From the NCBI RefSeq assembly GCF_024505145.1, contig NZ_JANIAA010000008.1:1-64000 (forward strand): a stretch of 64,000 nucleotides of DNA. Reading direction: 5' to 3'. Shown here piece by piece: positions 40,695-48,829 of this stretch. A program made the translations under genes and the position numbers. This DNA comes from Streptomyces rugosispiralis. GTDB taxonomy: Bacteria; Actinomycetota; Actinomycetes; Streptomycetales; Streptomycetaceae. The notes beneath the pieces are model-generated. The model searched no databases, was not told the DNA's origin, and saw nothing but the letters and a program-made list of their open reading frames with translations. How positions within the stretch are numbered: the stretch's first letter is position 1; each line of letters opens with the position of its first letter.

Positions 40695-41970
40695 CGACGA
40701 CGTGGGGTTGCTGTCCCCGGTGCGGACCGGGTCGGCGGTGGAGGCAGCCACCGGCGACACGGCGTTTCTGCAGGCCATGCTGGACGCCGAGGCCGCGCTG
40801 GCGCGGGTGGTGGCACCGGCGGGGGCGGCGGAGGCGGTGGCGGGCGCGGCCCGCGCCGAGCTGTACGACGTACGCGATCTGGCGCTGCGCGCCCGCTCCG
40901 GGGGCAATCCGGTCATTCCGCTGGTCGCCGAACTCACGGCGGCGGTGGCCCGTACGGACGCCGAGGCCGCGTCGTATGTCCACCGGGGCGCGACCAGCCA
41001 GGACATCGTGGACACGGCCGCGATGCTGGTGGCCGCGCGGGCGCTGCCGCTGATCGTGGCCGATCTGGAGCGTACGGCGGCGGAGCTGGCGCGGCTCACC
41101 GCCGCGCACCGCGACACCCCGATGCCCGGCCGCACCCTCACCCAGCACGCGGTGCCCACCACCTTCGGGCTGAAGGCGGCGGGCTGGCGGGCGCTCGCCC
41201 TGGACGCCCGCGACCGGCTCGCGGCGCTGCGGCCGCCCGCCCAACTGGGCGGTGCGGCGGGCACGTTGGCCGCCTTCGACGGCGGGGTCACGCTGCTGTG
41301 CCGGTTCGCCGAGGAAACCGGTCTCGCCGAGCCCGAACTGCCCTGGCACACCCTGCGCACCCCCGTGGCCGACCTGGGCACCGCGCTCGCCTTCGCCGTC
41401 GGGGCGCTGGGGAAGGTGGCGGCGGATGTGCTGGTGCTCTCGCGGACGGAGATCGGCGAGGTGGCGGAGGGGGCGGGGGGCGGCTCGTCCGCGATGCCGC
41501 ATAAGTCGAACCCGGTGCGTGCCACGCTGATGGCCGCCGCGGCCCGTCAGGCCCCGGGGCATGCCGCCACGTTGCTCGGCTCGCTCGCCGCGGAGGACGA
41601 ACGGCCGGGTGGGGCGTGGCATGCGGAGTGGCTGCCGCTGCGGGAGCTGTTGCGGCTCGCGGGCGGGGCTGCCCGCGACGCCGTGGACCTCGCCGCCGGG
41701 CTGCGGGTCTTCCCTGACCGCATGGCCGCGAACCTGGGGCTGACGGATGGGCTGATCGTCAGCGAACGCCTTCTCGCCGCGCTTGAGCCGAGGGTCGGCC
41801 GGGCCCGTGCGAAGGAACTCCTGGCGGAGGCGGCGAAGGAGGGCGCGGGGCTGACCGAAGCCCTGTCGGACGTCCTGTCGCCGGACCGGCTACGCGAACT
41901 GACGGACCCGACCGCGTACGTGGGCTCGGCCCCCGTCCTGGTGGACCGCGCCCTGTCCCGCGATGGGTAA
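40681..41970 (+). CDS. pcaB: 3-carboxy-cis,cis-muconate cycloisomerase
   Basis: 429 aa. Fumarase/aspartase superfamily: signature GSSAMPHKSNPVRAT, with SYVHRGATSQDIVDTA and PMPGRTLTQHAVPTTFG. It lactonises beta-carboxymuconate to gamma-carboxymuconolactone. The start is taken as TTG 40681 (GGGGGAGA about 10 bases upstream, overlap with pcaG); GTG 40702 is possible. The family normally begins at the LLSPVRTGS region, so the upstream in-frame part of the ORF is rejected. Confidence 0.9.
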   Translation: MSSGSDDVGLLSPVRTGSAVEAATGDTAFLQAMLDAEAALARVVAPAGAAEAVAGAARAELYDVRDLALRARSGGNPVIPLVAELTAAVARTDAEAASYVHRGATSQDIVDTAAMLVAARALPLIVADLERTAAELARLTAAHRDTPMPGRTLTQHAVPTTFGLKAAGWRALALDARDRLAALRPPAQLGGAAGTLAAFDGGVTLLCRFAEETGLAEPELPWHTLRTPVADLGTALAFAVGALGKVAADVLVLSRTEIGEVAEGAGGGSSAMPHKSNPVRATLMAAAARQAPGHAATLLGSLAAEDERPGGAWHAEWLPLRELLRLAGGAARDAVDLAAGLRVFPDRMAANLGLTDGLIVSERLLAALEPRVGRARAKELLAEAAKEGAGLTEALSDVLSPDRLRELTDPTAYVGSAPVLVDRALSRDG

Positions 41971-41987
41971 CGCCTCGCGGCGGCCCA

Positions 41988-42176
41988 GCCCCCACCCCGC
42001 CCCTTCCCGAACCGGGGGACACCCCCGGCCCCCACCGTGGGGGCTCCGCCACACCCCCGCCGGGGCTCCGCCCCGGACCCCGCTCCTCAATCGCCGGGGG
42101 GCTGGAGATGCCCGGAGGCGCAGCCCCGGGGTCCAGGGGCGGAGCCCATGGTTACGGGAAGGGGCGGGGTGGGGAA
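41988..42176. repeat. 189-bp palindromic element between pcaB and pcaL
   Basis: Arms CCCACCCCGCCCCTTCCCG and CGGGAAGGGGCGGGGTGGG, with GGGGCTCCGCCCC words and a CTCAATCGCCGG centre like the 24424 element. Its position inside the pca operon suggests insertion; read-through or a separate promoter is needed for pcaL. Confidence 0.82.
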
Positions 42177-42279
42177 AAACCACCGGCCCGCACCCGGCCG
42201 CCAACCCCAGCCCCAGCCCCAGACCCGGCCACAGCCACCCCGCAGCAGCCAACCCCCACCCACCGGAGCACCCCACCCC

Positions 42280-43575
42280 ATGACCAACACCCCACCGCAC
42301 CACGACCTCACCGGACCCCCCACCGCCCCACCCCTCGTCCTCGGTCCCTCCATCGGCACCTCCCTCGCCGTCTGGGAGCCACAGCTTCCCGCGCTCGCCC
42401 GAGGCCACCGCGTGCTGCGCTGGGATCTGCCCGGCCACGGCGGCTCCCCCGCCACGCTGCTGCCCTCGGACGGGTCGGCCACCATCGACGACCTCGCCGC
42501 CCTCGTGCTGCGGCTCGCCGACGATCAGGGGTGGGAGCGGTTCGCGTACGCGGGGATTTCGATCGGCGGCGCCGTCGGACTGCATCTCGCCGCACACCAC
42601 CCCGACCGGATCAGCCGCCTCTCCGTCGTCTGCTCCTCGGCCCGCTTCGGCGAGCCCGCCGTCTGGCGTGAGCGGGCCGCGCTCGTACGGGCCGAGGGCA
42701 CGGAGGCGATGGTGGCGAGCCGTCCCGGCACCTGGTTCTCGCACGACTTCGCCCGTACGCCCGTCGCCGCCGCGCTGATCGAGGATCTGCGGGCCACCGA
42801 CCGTGCGGGGTATGCCGCCTGCTGCGACGTTCTCGCCGGGTACGACATGACGGCCGACCTGGAGAAGATCACGGCACCCACCCTCGTCGTGGCCGGTCGG
42901 GACGACCCCGCGACGCCGCCCGCGCACGCCCGCCGGATCGCCGACGCCGCGCCCGGCGCGAGCCTGCTGGAGGTCGCCGGGGCGGCGCACCTCGCGGGCG
43001 TGGAGCGGCCGGAGGCGGTCACCGGGGCGCTGCTCGCCCACCTCGACGGCCCGGCACCGTCGCGGCCACGGGACGACGCCGCACGCCACGCCGCCGGGAT
43101 GGCCGTGCGCCGGGCCGTCCTCGGGGACGCGCACGTGGAGCGCGCGGTGGCCCGGACGACCCCGTTCACCGCCCGCTTCCAGGACTTCATCACCCGCTAC
43201 GCCTGGGGCGAGATCTGGACCGGCGACGGGCTGGACCGGCGGACCCGTAGCTGTATCACCCTCACCGCGCTGATCGCCCACGGCCATGACGCCGAACTGG
43301 CCATGCACATCCGGGCCGCGCTCACCAACGGGCTGACCCGTGAGGAGATCGGCGAGGTGCTGCTGCAGTCCGCGATCTACTGCGGCGTCCCGGCGGCCAA
43401 CTCAGCCTTCGCCACCGCCCAGCGCGTCTTCGACGAGATCGACGCCGACGTCGAACCCGGCACCGAGCGCGACACCGACGTCGAGCCCGACGCCGCGCTC
43501 GACGCCGCGCCCGGCACCGACGCCGCGCCCGGCACCGACGTCGACTCTGCGTCACATTCCAATACCGAAAAGTGA
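42280..43575 (+). CDS. pcaL: 3-oxoadipate enol-lactonase / 4-carboxymuconolactone decarboxylase fusion
   Basis: 431 aa. Alpha/beta-hydrolase domain (about 1-250): Ser94 in GISIGG, Asp in VAGRDDPATPP, His in GAAHLAGVE. Carboxymuconolactone decarboxylase domain (about 275-395): GEIWTGDGLDRRTRSCITLTALIAHG and LQSAIYCGVPAAN. This two-domain fusion is the PcaL type of actinomycetes, joining decarboxylation and lactone hydrolysis. The C-terminal 35 residues are DVEPGT/DAAPGT repeats. GGAG precedes the ATG. A palindrome separates it from pcaB. Confidence 0.92.
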   Translation: MTNTPPHHDLTGPPTAPPLVLGPSIGTSLAVWEPQLPALARGHRVLRWDLPGHGGSPATLLPSDGSATIDDLAALVLRLADDQGWERFAYAGISIGGAVGLHLAAHHPDRISRLSVVCSSARFGEPAVWRERAALVRAEGTEAMVASRPGTWFSHDFARTPVAAALIEDLRATDRAGYAACCDVLAGYDMTADLEKITAPTLVVAGRDDPATPPAHARRIADAAPGASLLEVAGAAHLAGVERPEAVTGALLAHLDGPAPSRPRDDAARHAAGMAVRRAVLGDAHVERAVARTTPFTARFQDFITRYAWGEIWTGDGLDRRTRSCITLTALIAHGHDAELAMHIRAALTNGLTREEIGEVLLQSAIYCGVPAANSAFATAQRVFDEIDADVEPGTERDTDVEPDAALDAAPGTDAAPGTDVDSASHSNTEK

Positions 43576-43684
43576 CATCCCCCCGCAACACCTCTGTCGT
43601 AATCCGCCTCCATCGTTGATCGTTGGGTCGTACGGGGACCGGGGTCCGGGAGACCGAGACCGGGAGACGAGGGGGCACACACCC

Positions 43685-44950
43685 ATGTCCATGAGCCGCC
43701 GAAGGCTGCTGGGTGCGGGCGGAGGGCTGGCCCTCACCGGGGCGCTCGCCTCCGCCTGCGGGTCGAACACCGGGCGGGACGGCGATGACCACGCCGGCCA
43801 GCCGGTGCTGGAACAGTGGTACCACCAGTACGGCGAGCCCGGCACCGAGCAGGCCGTCAGGCGCTACGCCGACGCGTTCGAAAAGGCCAACGTCCAGGTG
43901 CAGTGGCGGCCGGGCAACTACGACCAGCAGACCGCCGCCGCGCTGCTCACGAAGTCCGGCCCGGACGTCTTCGAGGTCAACGGCCCGACGCTGGACCAGA
44001 TCCAGGGCGGTCAGGTGGCCGATCTGACCGATCTCCTCAGCGAGGCCAGGGACGACTTCAACCCGGCCGTGCTCGCCCCGAAGACGTATCAGGACCGGAT
44101 CTGGGCCGTACCGCAGGTCATCGACACCCAGCTGCTCTACTACCGCAAGAGCATGCTCGAGGCCTCGGGAGTGGAGCCGCCGCGCAGCCTCGACGCGCTG
44201 ATCGACGCGGCGAAGGAGCTGACCACCAAGGACGTCAAGGGGCTCTTCCTGGGCAATGACGGCGGCCCCGGCGTCCTCGGCGGCACCCCGCTCAACGCCG
44301 CCGGGCTCACGCTCGTCGCCGAGGACGGCAAGGTCGGCTTCGACGACCCGGCCGCCGCCCGGACGCTCGGCAAGCTGCGTCAGCTCTACGCGGAGAAGTC
44401 GCTGCTGCTCGGGGCGCCGTCCGACTGGTCGGACCCGGCCGCGTTCACCCAGGGGCTCACCGCCATGCAGTGGTCCGGGCTGTGGGCGCTGCCGCAGGTG
44501 AAGAAGGCGCTGGGGGACGACTTCGGGGTGCTGCCGTTCCCCCCGGACGGGGCGCACGGCGCGCCCGCGGTGCCGGTCGGCGCGTACGGGGCCGCGGTCA
44601 GCGCACGGGCCCGGAACACGGCGCTGGCCAAGGCGTATGTGAAGTGGCTGTGGGTGGAACGGACCGACTACCAGGAGGACTTCGCGCTGCGCTACGGCTT
44701 CCACATCCCCGCCCGGATCTCGCTCGCCACGAAGGCGGCCAAGCTGCGGCAGGGCGCGGCCGGTGAGGCGGTGCGCTTCGCCACCGACCACGGCCACGCC
44801 GAACCGCTGCTGTGGACCGCCGCGAGCCGTACGGCCTACCAGGACGCGCTGAGCCGGATCATCAAGGGCGGGGCCGATCCGGACGGCGAGCTGCGGTCGG
44901 TGGTCCGCAAGGCCGAGGCCGAGCTGCGCCGCGTGAAGAAGAAGAGCTGA
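43685..44950 (+). CDS. ABC importer solute-binding lipoprotein
   Basis: 421 aa. A twin-arginine-like lipoprotein signal (SRRRLLGAGGGLALTGALASAC, Cys25) precedes an extracellular family 1 binding protein (PVLEQWYHQYGEPGTEQAVRRYADAFEKANVQV, GPDVFEVNGPTLD, IWAVPQVIDTQLLYYRKSML). GAGGGGG lies about 10 bases before the ATG. It starts 109 bp after pcaL in the same direction; whether it is expressed with the pca genes is open. Probably a carbohydrate; ligand unknown. Confidence 0.82.
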   Translation: MSMSRRRLLGAGGGLALTGALASACGSNTGRDGDDHAGQPVLEQWYHQYGEPGTEQAVRRYADAFEKANVQVQWRPGNYDQQTAAALLTKSGPDVFEVNGPTLDQIQGGQVADLTDLLSEARDDFNPAVLAPKTYQDRIWAVPQVIDTQLLYYRKSMLEASGVEPPRSLDALIDAAKELTTKDVKGLFLGNDGGPGVLGGTPLNAAGLTLVAEDGKVGFDDPAAARTLGKLRQLYAEKSLLLGAPSDWSDPAAFTQGLTAMQWSGLWALPQVKKALGDDFGVLPFPPDGAHGAPAVPVGAYGAAVSARARNTALAKAYVKWLWVERTDYQEDFALRYGFHIPARISLATKAAKLRQGAAGEAVRFATDHGHAEPLLWTAASRTAYQDALSRIIKGGADPDGELRSVVRKAEAELRRVKKKS

Positions 44951-45876
44951 TGCGGGGGGCGTTCGTCCGCAGGCTCCTGGGCCCGCAGAACCGCCATCTG
45001 TGGTTCTGGGTATTCGTCGGCCCGTTCGTCCTGGGGCTGACCCTCTTCACCTACGTCCCGCTGGCCTGGAGCGTCTACCTCAGCTTCTTCGACGCGCACA
45101 ACACCGTTTCGCCCACGGACTTCGTCGGCTTCGACAACTACACGGCGATGCTGGGCGACGACGCGTTCACCGGCAGCCTGGTGACCTTCCTGGTCTTCAC
45201 GGCGTTCATCGTCCCGGCCACCTACGCGCTCTCGCTCGCGCTCGCGCTGATGGTCAACCGGCTGCGCTGGGCGCAGGCGTTCTTCCGGTCGGTGTTCTTC
45301 CTGCCGGTGGCGTGCTCGTATGTGGTGGCGGCGCTGATCTGGAAGATGTCGATCTTCAACGGGGTGCGCTTCGGGCTGGCCAACACCGTGCTGGACTGGT
45401 TCGGCGCCGATCAGATCGCCTGGCTGTCCACCACGGACCCGCCCTGGTACTGGCTGGTCATCGTGACCGTACGGCTGTGGCTCCAGGCGGGGTTCTACAT
45501 GGTGCTGTTCCTGGCCGGGCTGCAGCGCATCTCCCCGCGGCTGTACGAGGCGGCGGCCGTGGACGGGGCGCGGCCCGGCTGGCAGGTGTTCCGGCACATC
45601 ACCTTTCCGCAGTTACGGGCGACCTCGGTCGCGGTGGTGCTGCTGCTGGTGATCAACGCCTTCCAGGCGTTCGACGAGTTCTACAACCTGCTGTCGGATT
45701 CGCGCGGCTATCCGCCCTACGCCCGTCCGCCGCTGGTCTATCTCTACTACACGGCGCTGGGCCAGGGGCAGAACCTGGGTCTGGGCAGTGCGGGCGCGGT
45801 GATCCTGGCGCTGATCATCGCCGTGGTGACGGTGGTGCAGGCCCGCTGGTTCGGCCTGGGCCGGAAGGAGGACTGA
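44950..45876 (+). CDS. ABC importer permease 1
   Basis: 308 aa, six membrane segments beginning LWFWVFVGPFVLGLTLFTYVPL. EAA-type loop: ISPRLYEAAAVDGARPGWQVFRHITFPQL. C-terminal VILALIIAVVTVVQARWFGL. Overlaps the binding-protein stop and the next permease start by TGATG, so the three genes form one unit. No ATPase is encoded, so a shared MsiK-type ATPase is likely. Confidence 0.87.
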   Translation: MRGAFVRRLLGPQNRHLWFWVFVGPFVLGLTLFTYVPLAWSVYLSFFDAHNTVSPTDFVGFDNYTAMLGDDAFTGSLVTFLVFTAFIVPATYALSLALALMVNRLRWAQAFFRSVFFLPVACSYVVAALIWKMSIFNGVRFGLANTVLDWFGADQIAWLSTTDPPWYWLVIVTVRLWLQAGFYMVLFLAGLQRISPRLYEAAAVDGARPGWQVFRHITFPQLRATSVAVVLLLVINAFQAFDEFYNLLSDSRGYPPYARPPLVYLYYTALGQGQNLGLGSAGAVILALIIAVVTVVQARWFGLGRKED

Positions 45877-46739
45877 TGCCCACTCCCCCGAAGTCGCGCG
45901 ACGTCCGGGACGCCCTCGTCGGCGTGGGGCGCGCCGTGCGGCTGGTGCTGCTGCTCGCGCTCGCGCTGGTCTTCCTGATCCCGTTCTATCTGCTGGTGCG
46001 CAACGGCCTGTCGAGCGAGGCGGACCTCACCTCCCCGGGGTGGACGTTCTTCCCGGGCGAGCTGCACTGGTCCAACGTCAGCGAGTTGTTCGACGACCCC
46101 AATGTGCCGATGGCGCACGCGCTGCTCAACTCCTCGCTGATCGCGGTCCTCACCACCGTGGGCACCCTGCTGCCGGCCTCGCTCGCCGGGTACGGTCTCG
46201 CGCGCATCCCGTACGCCTACGCCAATGTGGTCTTCTACTGGATCCTGGGCACCCTGATGGTCCCGGCGGCGGTCACCTTCGTGCCCAGCTTCGTGCTGGT
46301 CAGCTCGCTCGGGTGGGTGTCCACGCTGCGCGGTCTGGTGGTGCCCACGCTGTTCAGCGCGGTCGCGGCGTTCATCTTCCGCCAGTACTTCCTGGGCTTC
46401 CCCAGGGAGCTGGAGGACGCGGCGCGGGTGGACGGTCTCGGCTACTGGCGTACGTACTGGCGGGTCGTGGTGCCGAACTCCCGGCCGGTGTTCGCGGCGG
46501 TGGGCACGATCGTCTTCATCGGCGCCTGGAACTCGTTCCTGTGGCCGCTGGTCATCGGGCAGGACCGGGACGCCTGGACGGTGCAGGTGGCGCTGTCGAC
46601 GTTCACCACCGCCCAGACCGTCAACCTCCATGAGCTGTTCGTGGCGGCGGCGGTGTCGATCGTGCCGCTGCTGGTGGTCTTCCTGGTGCTGCAGCGCTAC
46701 ATCGTCGCGGGCGTCGAGCGCACGGGCATCGACGACTGA
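45876..46739 (+). CDS. ABC importer permease 2
   Basis: 287 aa, MalG type, six membrane segments (first VRLVLLLALALVFLIPFYLLV). EAA-type loop: FPRELEDAARVDGLGYWRTYWRVVVPNSRP. C-terminal LVVFLVLQRYIVAGVERTGIDD. AAGGAGG precedes the ATG. It closes the transporter unit; the disrupted tnpB remnant follows on the other strand. Confidence 0.87.
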   Translation: MPTPPKSRDVRDALVGVGRAVRLVLLLALALVFLIPFYLLVRNGLSSEADLTSPGWTFFPGELHWSNVSELFDDPNVPMAHALLNSSLIAVLTTVGTLLPASLAGYGLARIPYAYANVVFYWILGTLMVPAAVTFVPSFVLVSSLGWVSTLRGLVVPTLFSAVAAFIFRQYFLGFPRELEDAARVDGLGYWRTYWRVVVPNSRPVFAAVGTIVFIGAWNSFLWPLVIGQDRDAWTVQVALSTFTTAQTVNLHELFVAAAVSIVPLLVVFLVLQRYIVAGVERTGIDD

Positions 46740-46869
46740 GAGCCTGTGGCCGGTTGGGCTCATCCGGCGGCCGGGCCGTCGTCCGGCAGCGGGGCGTACC
46801 GCCGCAGCCAGACCTCGGTCTGGGACAGATGCGCGGTGGCGGCCGCGGTGACGGCCGCGGCGGCGGCCG

Positions 46870-47145
46870 CCGGATCGCTTGGAACGCCTTGTCCAGGCGG
46901 CGCAGGGTGGCCTGCTGGGAGGAGAACGACCAGCGGCCTTGACGCTCGGGGTCGAACGCCCGGATCTCCTTGAGCTGGGCGGACTGGTCGCCGTACTTGA
47001 TACTCGTCCTGGAGGCGTGCCGGTAGGCATCGCGGCGTTCCTGCAAGGCTCCGTTGTACAGCGAGCAGTGATCCCGCAGCATCTCGCCCAGCGCAACCGC
47101 CTGACGGGCCGTAGGGCGCAGCAGGAACTTATACGCACGCAACAA
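46870..47145 (-). pseudogene. Truncated IS200/IS605-type tnpB (N-terminal part)
   Basis: About 92 codons from TTG 47145: LRAYKFLLRPTARQAVALGE, DHCSLYNGALQERRDAY, and FSSQQATLRRLDKAFQAIRR are the N-terminal HTH and first helices of OrfB/TnpB. After this the frame runs into Arg/Pro-rich nonsense that encodes another fragment in a different frame (AHLSQTEVWLRRYAPLPDDG, stop near 46761). The RuvC nuclease core, zinc finger and right end are missing, so it cannot act as a nuclease. Confidence 0.75.
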
Positions 47146-47235
47146 AACGCAGCCCGCCCCTCACCCGTTTCCCCAGGTCAACGCATATGTGGTCACTCTA
47201 CCGGCCGCCACTGACAACGCAGTGGACTCCACCGC

Positions 47236-47300
47236 TACGCGGCTCCGGCCCAAGGATTCGACGCTCCCTCGGCTAAAGCCGTGGGTCCCCCGAAGAAGGT
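47236..47300. mobile_element. Probable left end of the tnpB element
   Basis: GGCCCAAGGATTCGACGC is followed by CCTCGGCTAAAGCCGTGGG, a short hairpin with a TAAA-type loop as seen at subterminal ends of IS200/IS605 elements. It lies upstream of the tnpB start on the minus strand. No matching right end is seen. Confidence 0.45.
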
Positions 47301-47330
47301 CTGATGGAGTTCGCCAGGGGCCGGAAAACC

Positions 47331-48422
47331 TCATCCGCGCCCTGACGGCCCCCGTCCGCTCGTGGCGACCGGCGGCAGCGCCGCCGGTACGCCGAAGACG
47401 CGCTCCCCCGGGGCCCCGCCCCGCAGCAGCGCCGCGCCCAGCGGGGTCAGCGTGTGGAGGACGGCGCTGCCCTGGCGCAGGGTGTGCACCAGGCCCGCCT
47501 CGCGCAGCACGCTGGCGTGCTGGCTGGCCGAGGCCAGCGATACGCCGACCCTGCGGGCGAGTTCACTGGTCGTACAGCCGCCGCCGACCTCCAGCAGCAC
47601 CGCCGAGCGGGTCTGCCCGACCAGCTTGCCGAGCGTCTGGGCGGACCCGGCCCCGGACCCGGCCCCGGGCCCGGACGCCACGGCGGGCCGCTGCTCGGGG
47701 CGGGGAATCAGACCGCACCGGGCGTGTTCGACGGGGTAGACCAGAACGGGCGTCAGATCCGGGTTCCGGTAGGCCACCGGCGTCCCCCGGCAGAAGAACG
47801 ACGGCAACAACAGCAACCCCCGCCCCCGCAGCCACAGATCGCGGTCCACCGGATAGTCCACCTCCAGCACCGGCGCCCGCCACCGCATCGTCGGCGGCAG
47901 CGAGGCCAGCAGCCCGTCGGCGCCCCCGTCCAGCAGGGCACGGCCCCGGGCCACCCGGTCGGCCTCGATCCGGGCCTGGATATGCGGCCAGTACGGGGCC
48001 ACGGCGGCCTGGTGGTAGGCGCGCAGCGTGCTGATCAGGCGGTCCAGCGATCTTCGCTCGCCCTGCGCCAGATCCCGTATCCACCCCGGGAGCGCCCGGA
48101 ACCCCGGAAGCCCGGCCAGCTCCGTGTGCAAGCGCTCACCCGGGACGGCGCGCAGCGCGGACATCGCGGCATCGCAACCGATTACCCCTTCGGCGGGTGT
48201 CAGGAAGTCCGGGAAATAGCCGCGCGACGGAATGAGCGGCGCAAGCAGCCGCGCTTCGCCGTTGAGTCGGTTTCGCGCCTCGGAACGCCATTTCCCGTAT
48301 ACGGTCTCGGCCCGGTTCTCCCGCAACCTATGGAAACTTAAAACGGTTTCCCAGAGCGCGTCCGGGCGAACCGCCATCCGCAGCCGGGCCAGATCGAGTT
48401 CACTGAAATGAACACGGAGCAC
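47331..48422 (-). CDS. ArsR-like regulator with DUF5937-type N-terminal domain
   Basis: About 363 aa. The N-terminal part starts VLRVHFSELDLARLRMAVRPDALWETVLSFHRL, as in Streptomyces DUF5937/ArsR proteins. The C-terminal part is an ArsR-type winged helix: KLVGQTRSAVLLEVGGGCTTSELARRVGVSLASASQHASVLREAGLV. No metal-binding cysteine motif is present in the recognition helix, so a metal sensor is unlikely. GTG 48422 fits family starts and has GGGGGT upstream; ATG 48437 is possible. Target genes are not apparent; no co-directed gene follows. Confidence 0.75.
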   Translation of the reverse strand: MLRVHFSELDLARLRMAVRPDALWETVLSFHRLRENRAETVYGKWRSEARNRLNGEARLLAPLIPSRGYFPDFLTPAEGVIGCDAAMSALRAVPGERLHTELAGLPGFRALPGWIRDLAQGERRSLDRLISTLRAYHQAAVAPYWPHIQARIEADRVARGRALLDGGADGLLASLPPTMRWRAPVLEVDYPVDRDLWLRGRGLLLLPSFFCRGTPVAYRNPDLTPVLVYPVEHARCGLIPRPEQRPAVASGPGAGSGAGSAQTLGKLVGQTRSAVLLEVGGGCTTSELARRVGVSLASASQHASVLREAGLVHTLRQGSAVLHTLTPLGAALLRGGAPGERVFGVPAALPPVATSGRGPSGRG

Positions 48423-48649
48423 CAGACCCCCACACATGACATGCGACCGCCCCCCGATCACCGATGAGTATGCACGCTGGCACGGTCAGTCACCACGCCC
48501 TTTTAGCCAGATGTGAAACGGGGAGCGGCGCGGAGCCCGGAAGAGGAAAGCTGTTCCCCAGGAAAGCCGGGGACCACCGGGAAAAGCTTCCCGGGGCTGT
48601 CCGGAATTCAACAGGCGGTGCTCAGAGCCAGTTCGCTCGTTCCCGTGGG

Positions 48650-48775
48650 GGGTGACGAGTACGTTACGGCGACTGGGCACTTGTGTTGCCGCACGTAGCC
48701 GATGCGCGCGGCAACAGCTCCCGTGGGGGGAGTGAGAGGGGGCGGCACCTCCGCACAAGGTGCCGCCCCCTTTGA
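48650..48775 (+). ncRNA. Candidate small RNA with two hairpins
   Basis: Between two minus-strand genes, a stem TGTTGCCGC/GCGGCAACA (48684-48692 with 48708-48716) is followed by the strong terminator hairpin at 48737-48771. No coding frame fits. The terminator could equally serve the LysR gene on the minus strand, so this is only a possibility. Confidence 0.25.
48737..48771. terminator. Strong hairpin terminator, one of two identical copies
   Basis: Perfect 14-bp stem AGGGGGCGGCACCT / AGGTGCCGCCCCCT with a 7-base loop and a short T run. A 53-bp segment including it (48735-48787) is repeated at 55708-55760 with one mismatch. Here it lies past the LysR gene stop. Confidence 0.8.
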
Positions 48776-48829
48776 GATCCGGAGCCGCGATGACGCCCTG
48801 AATGCGCCGCGGCACCGCCCTCGTCGTGG

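Noticed and set aside
46870..47145. Active TnpB RNA-guided nuclease
   Set aside because: Only the N-terminal part remains; the RuvC residues and zinc finger are absent.
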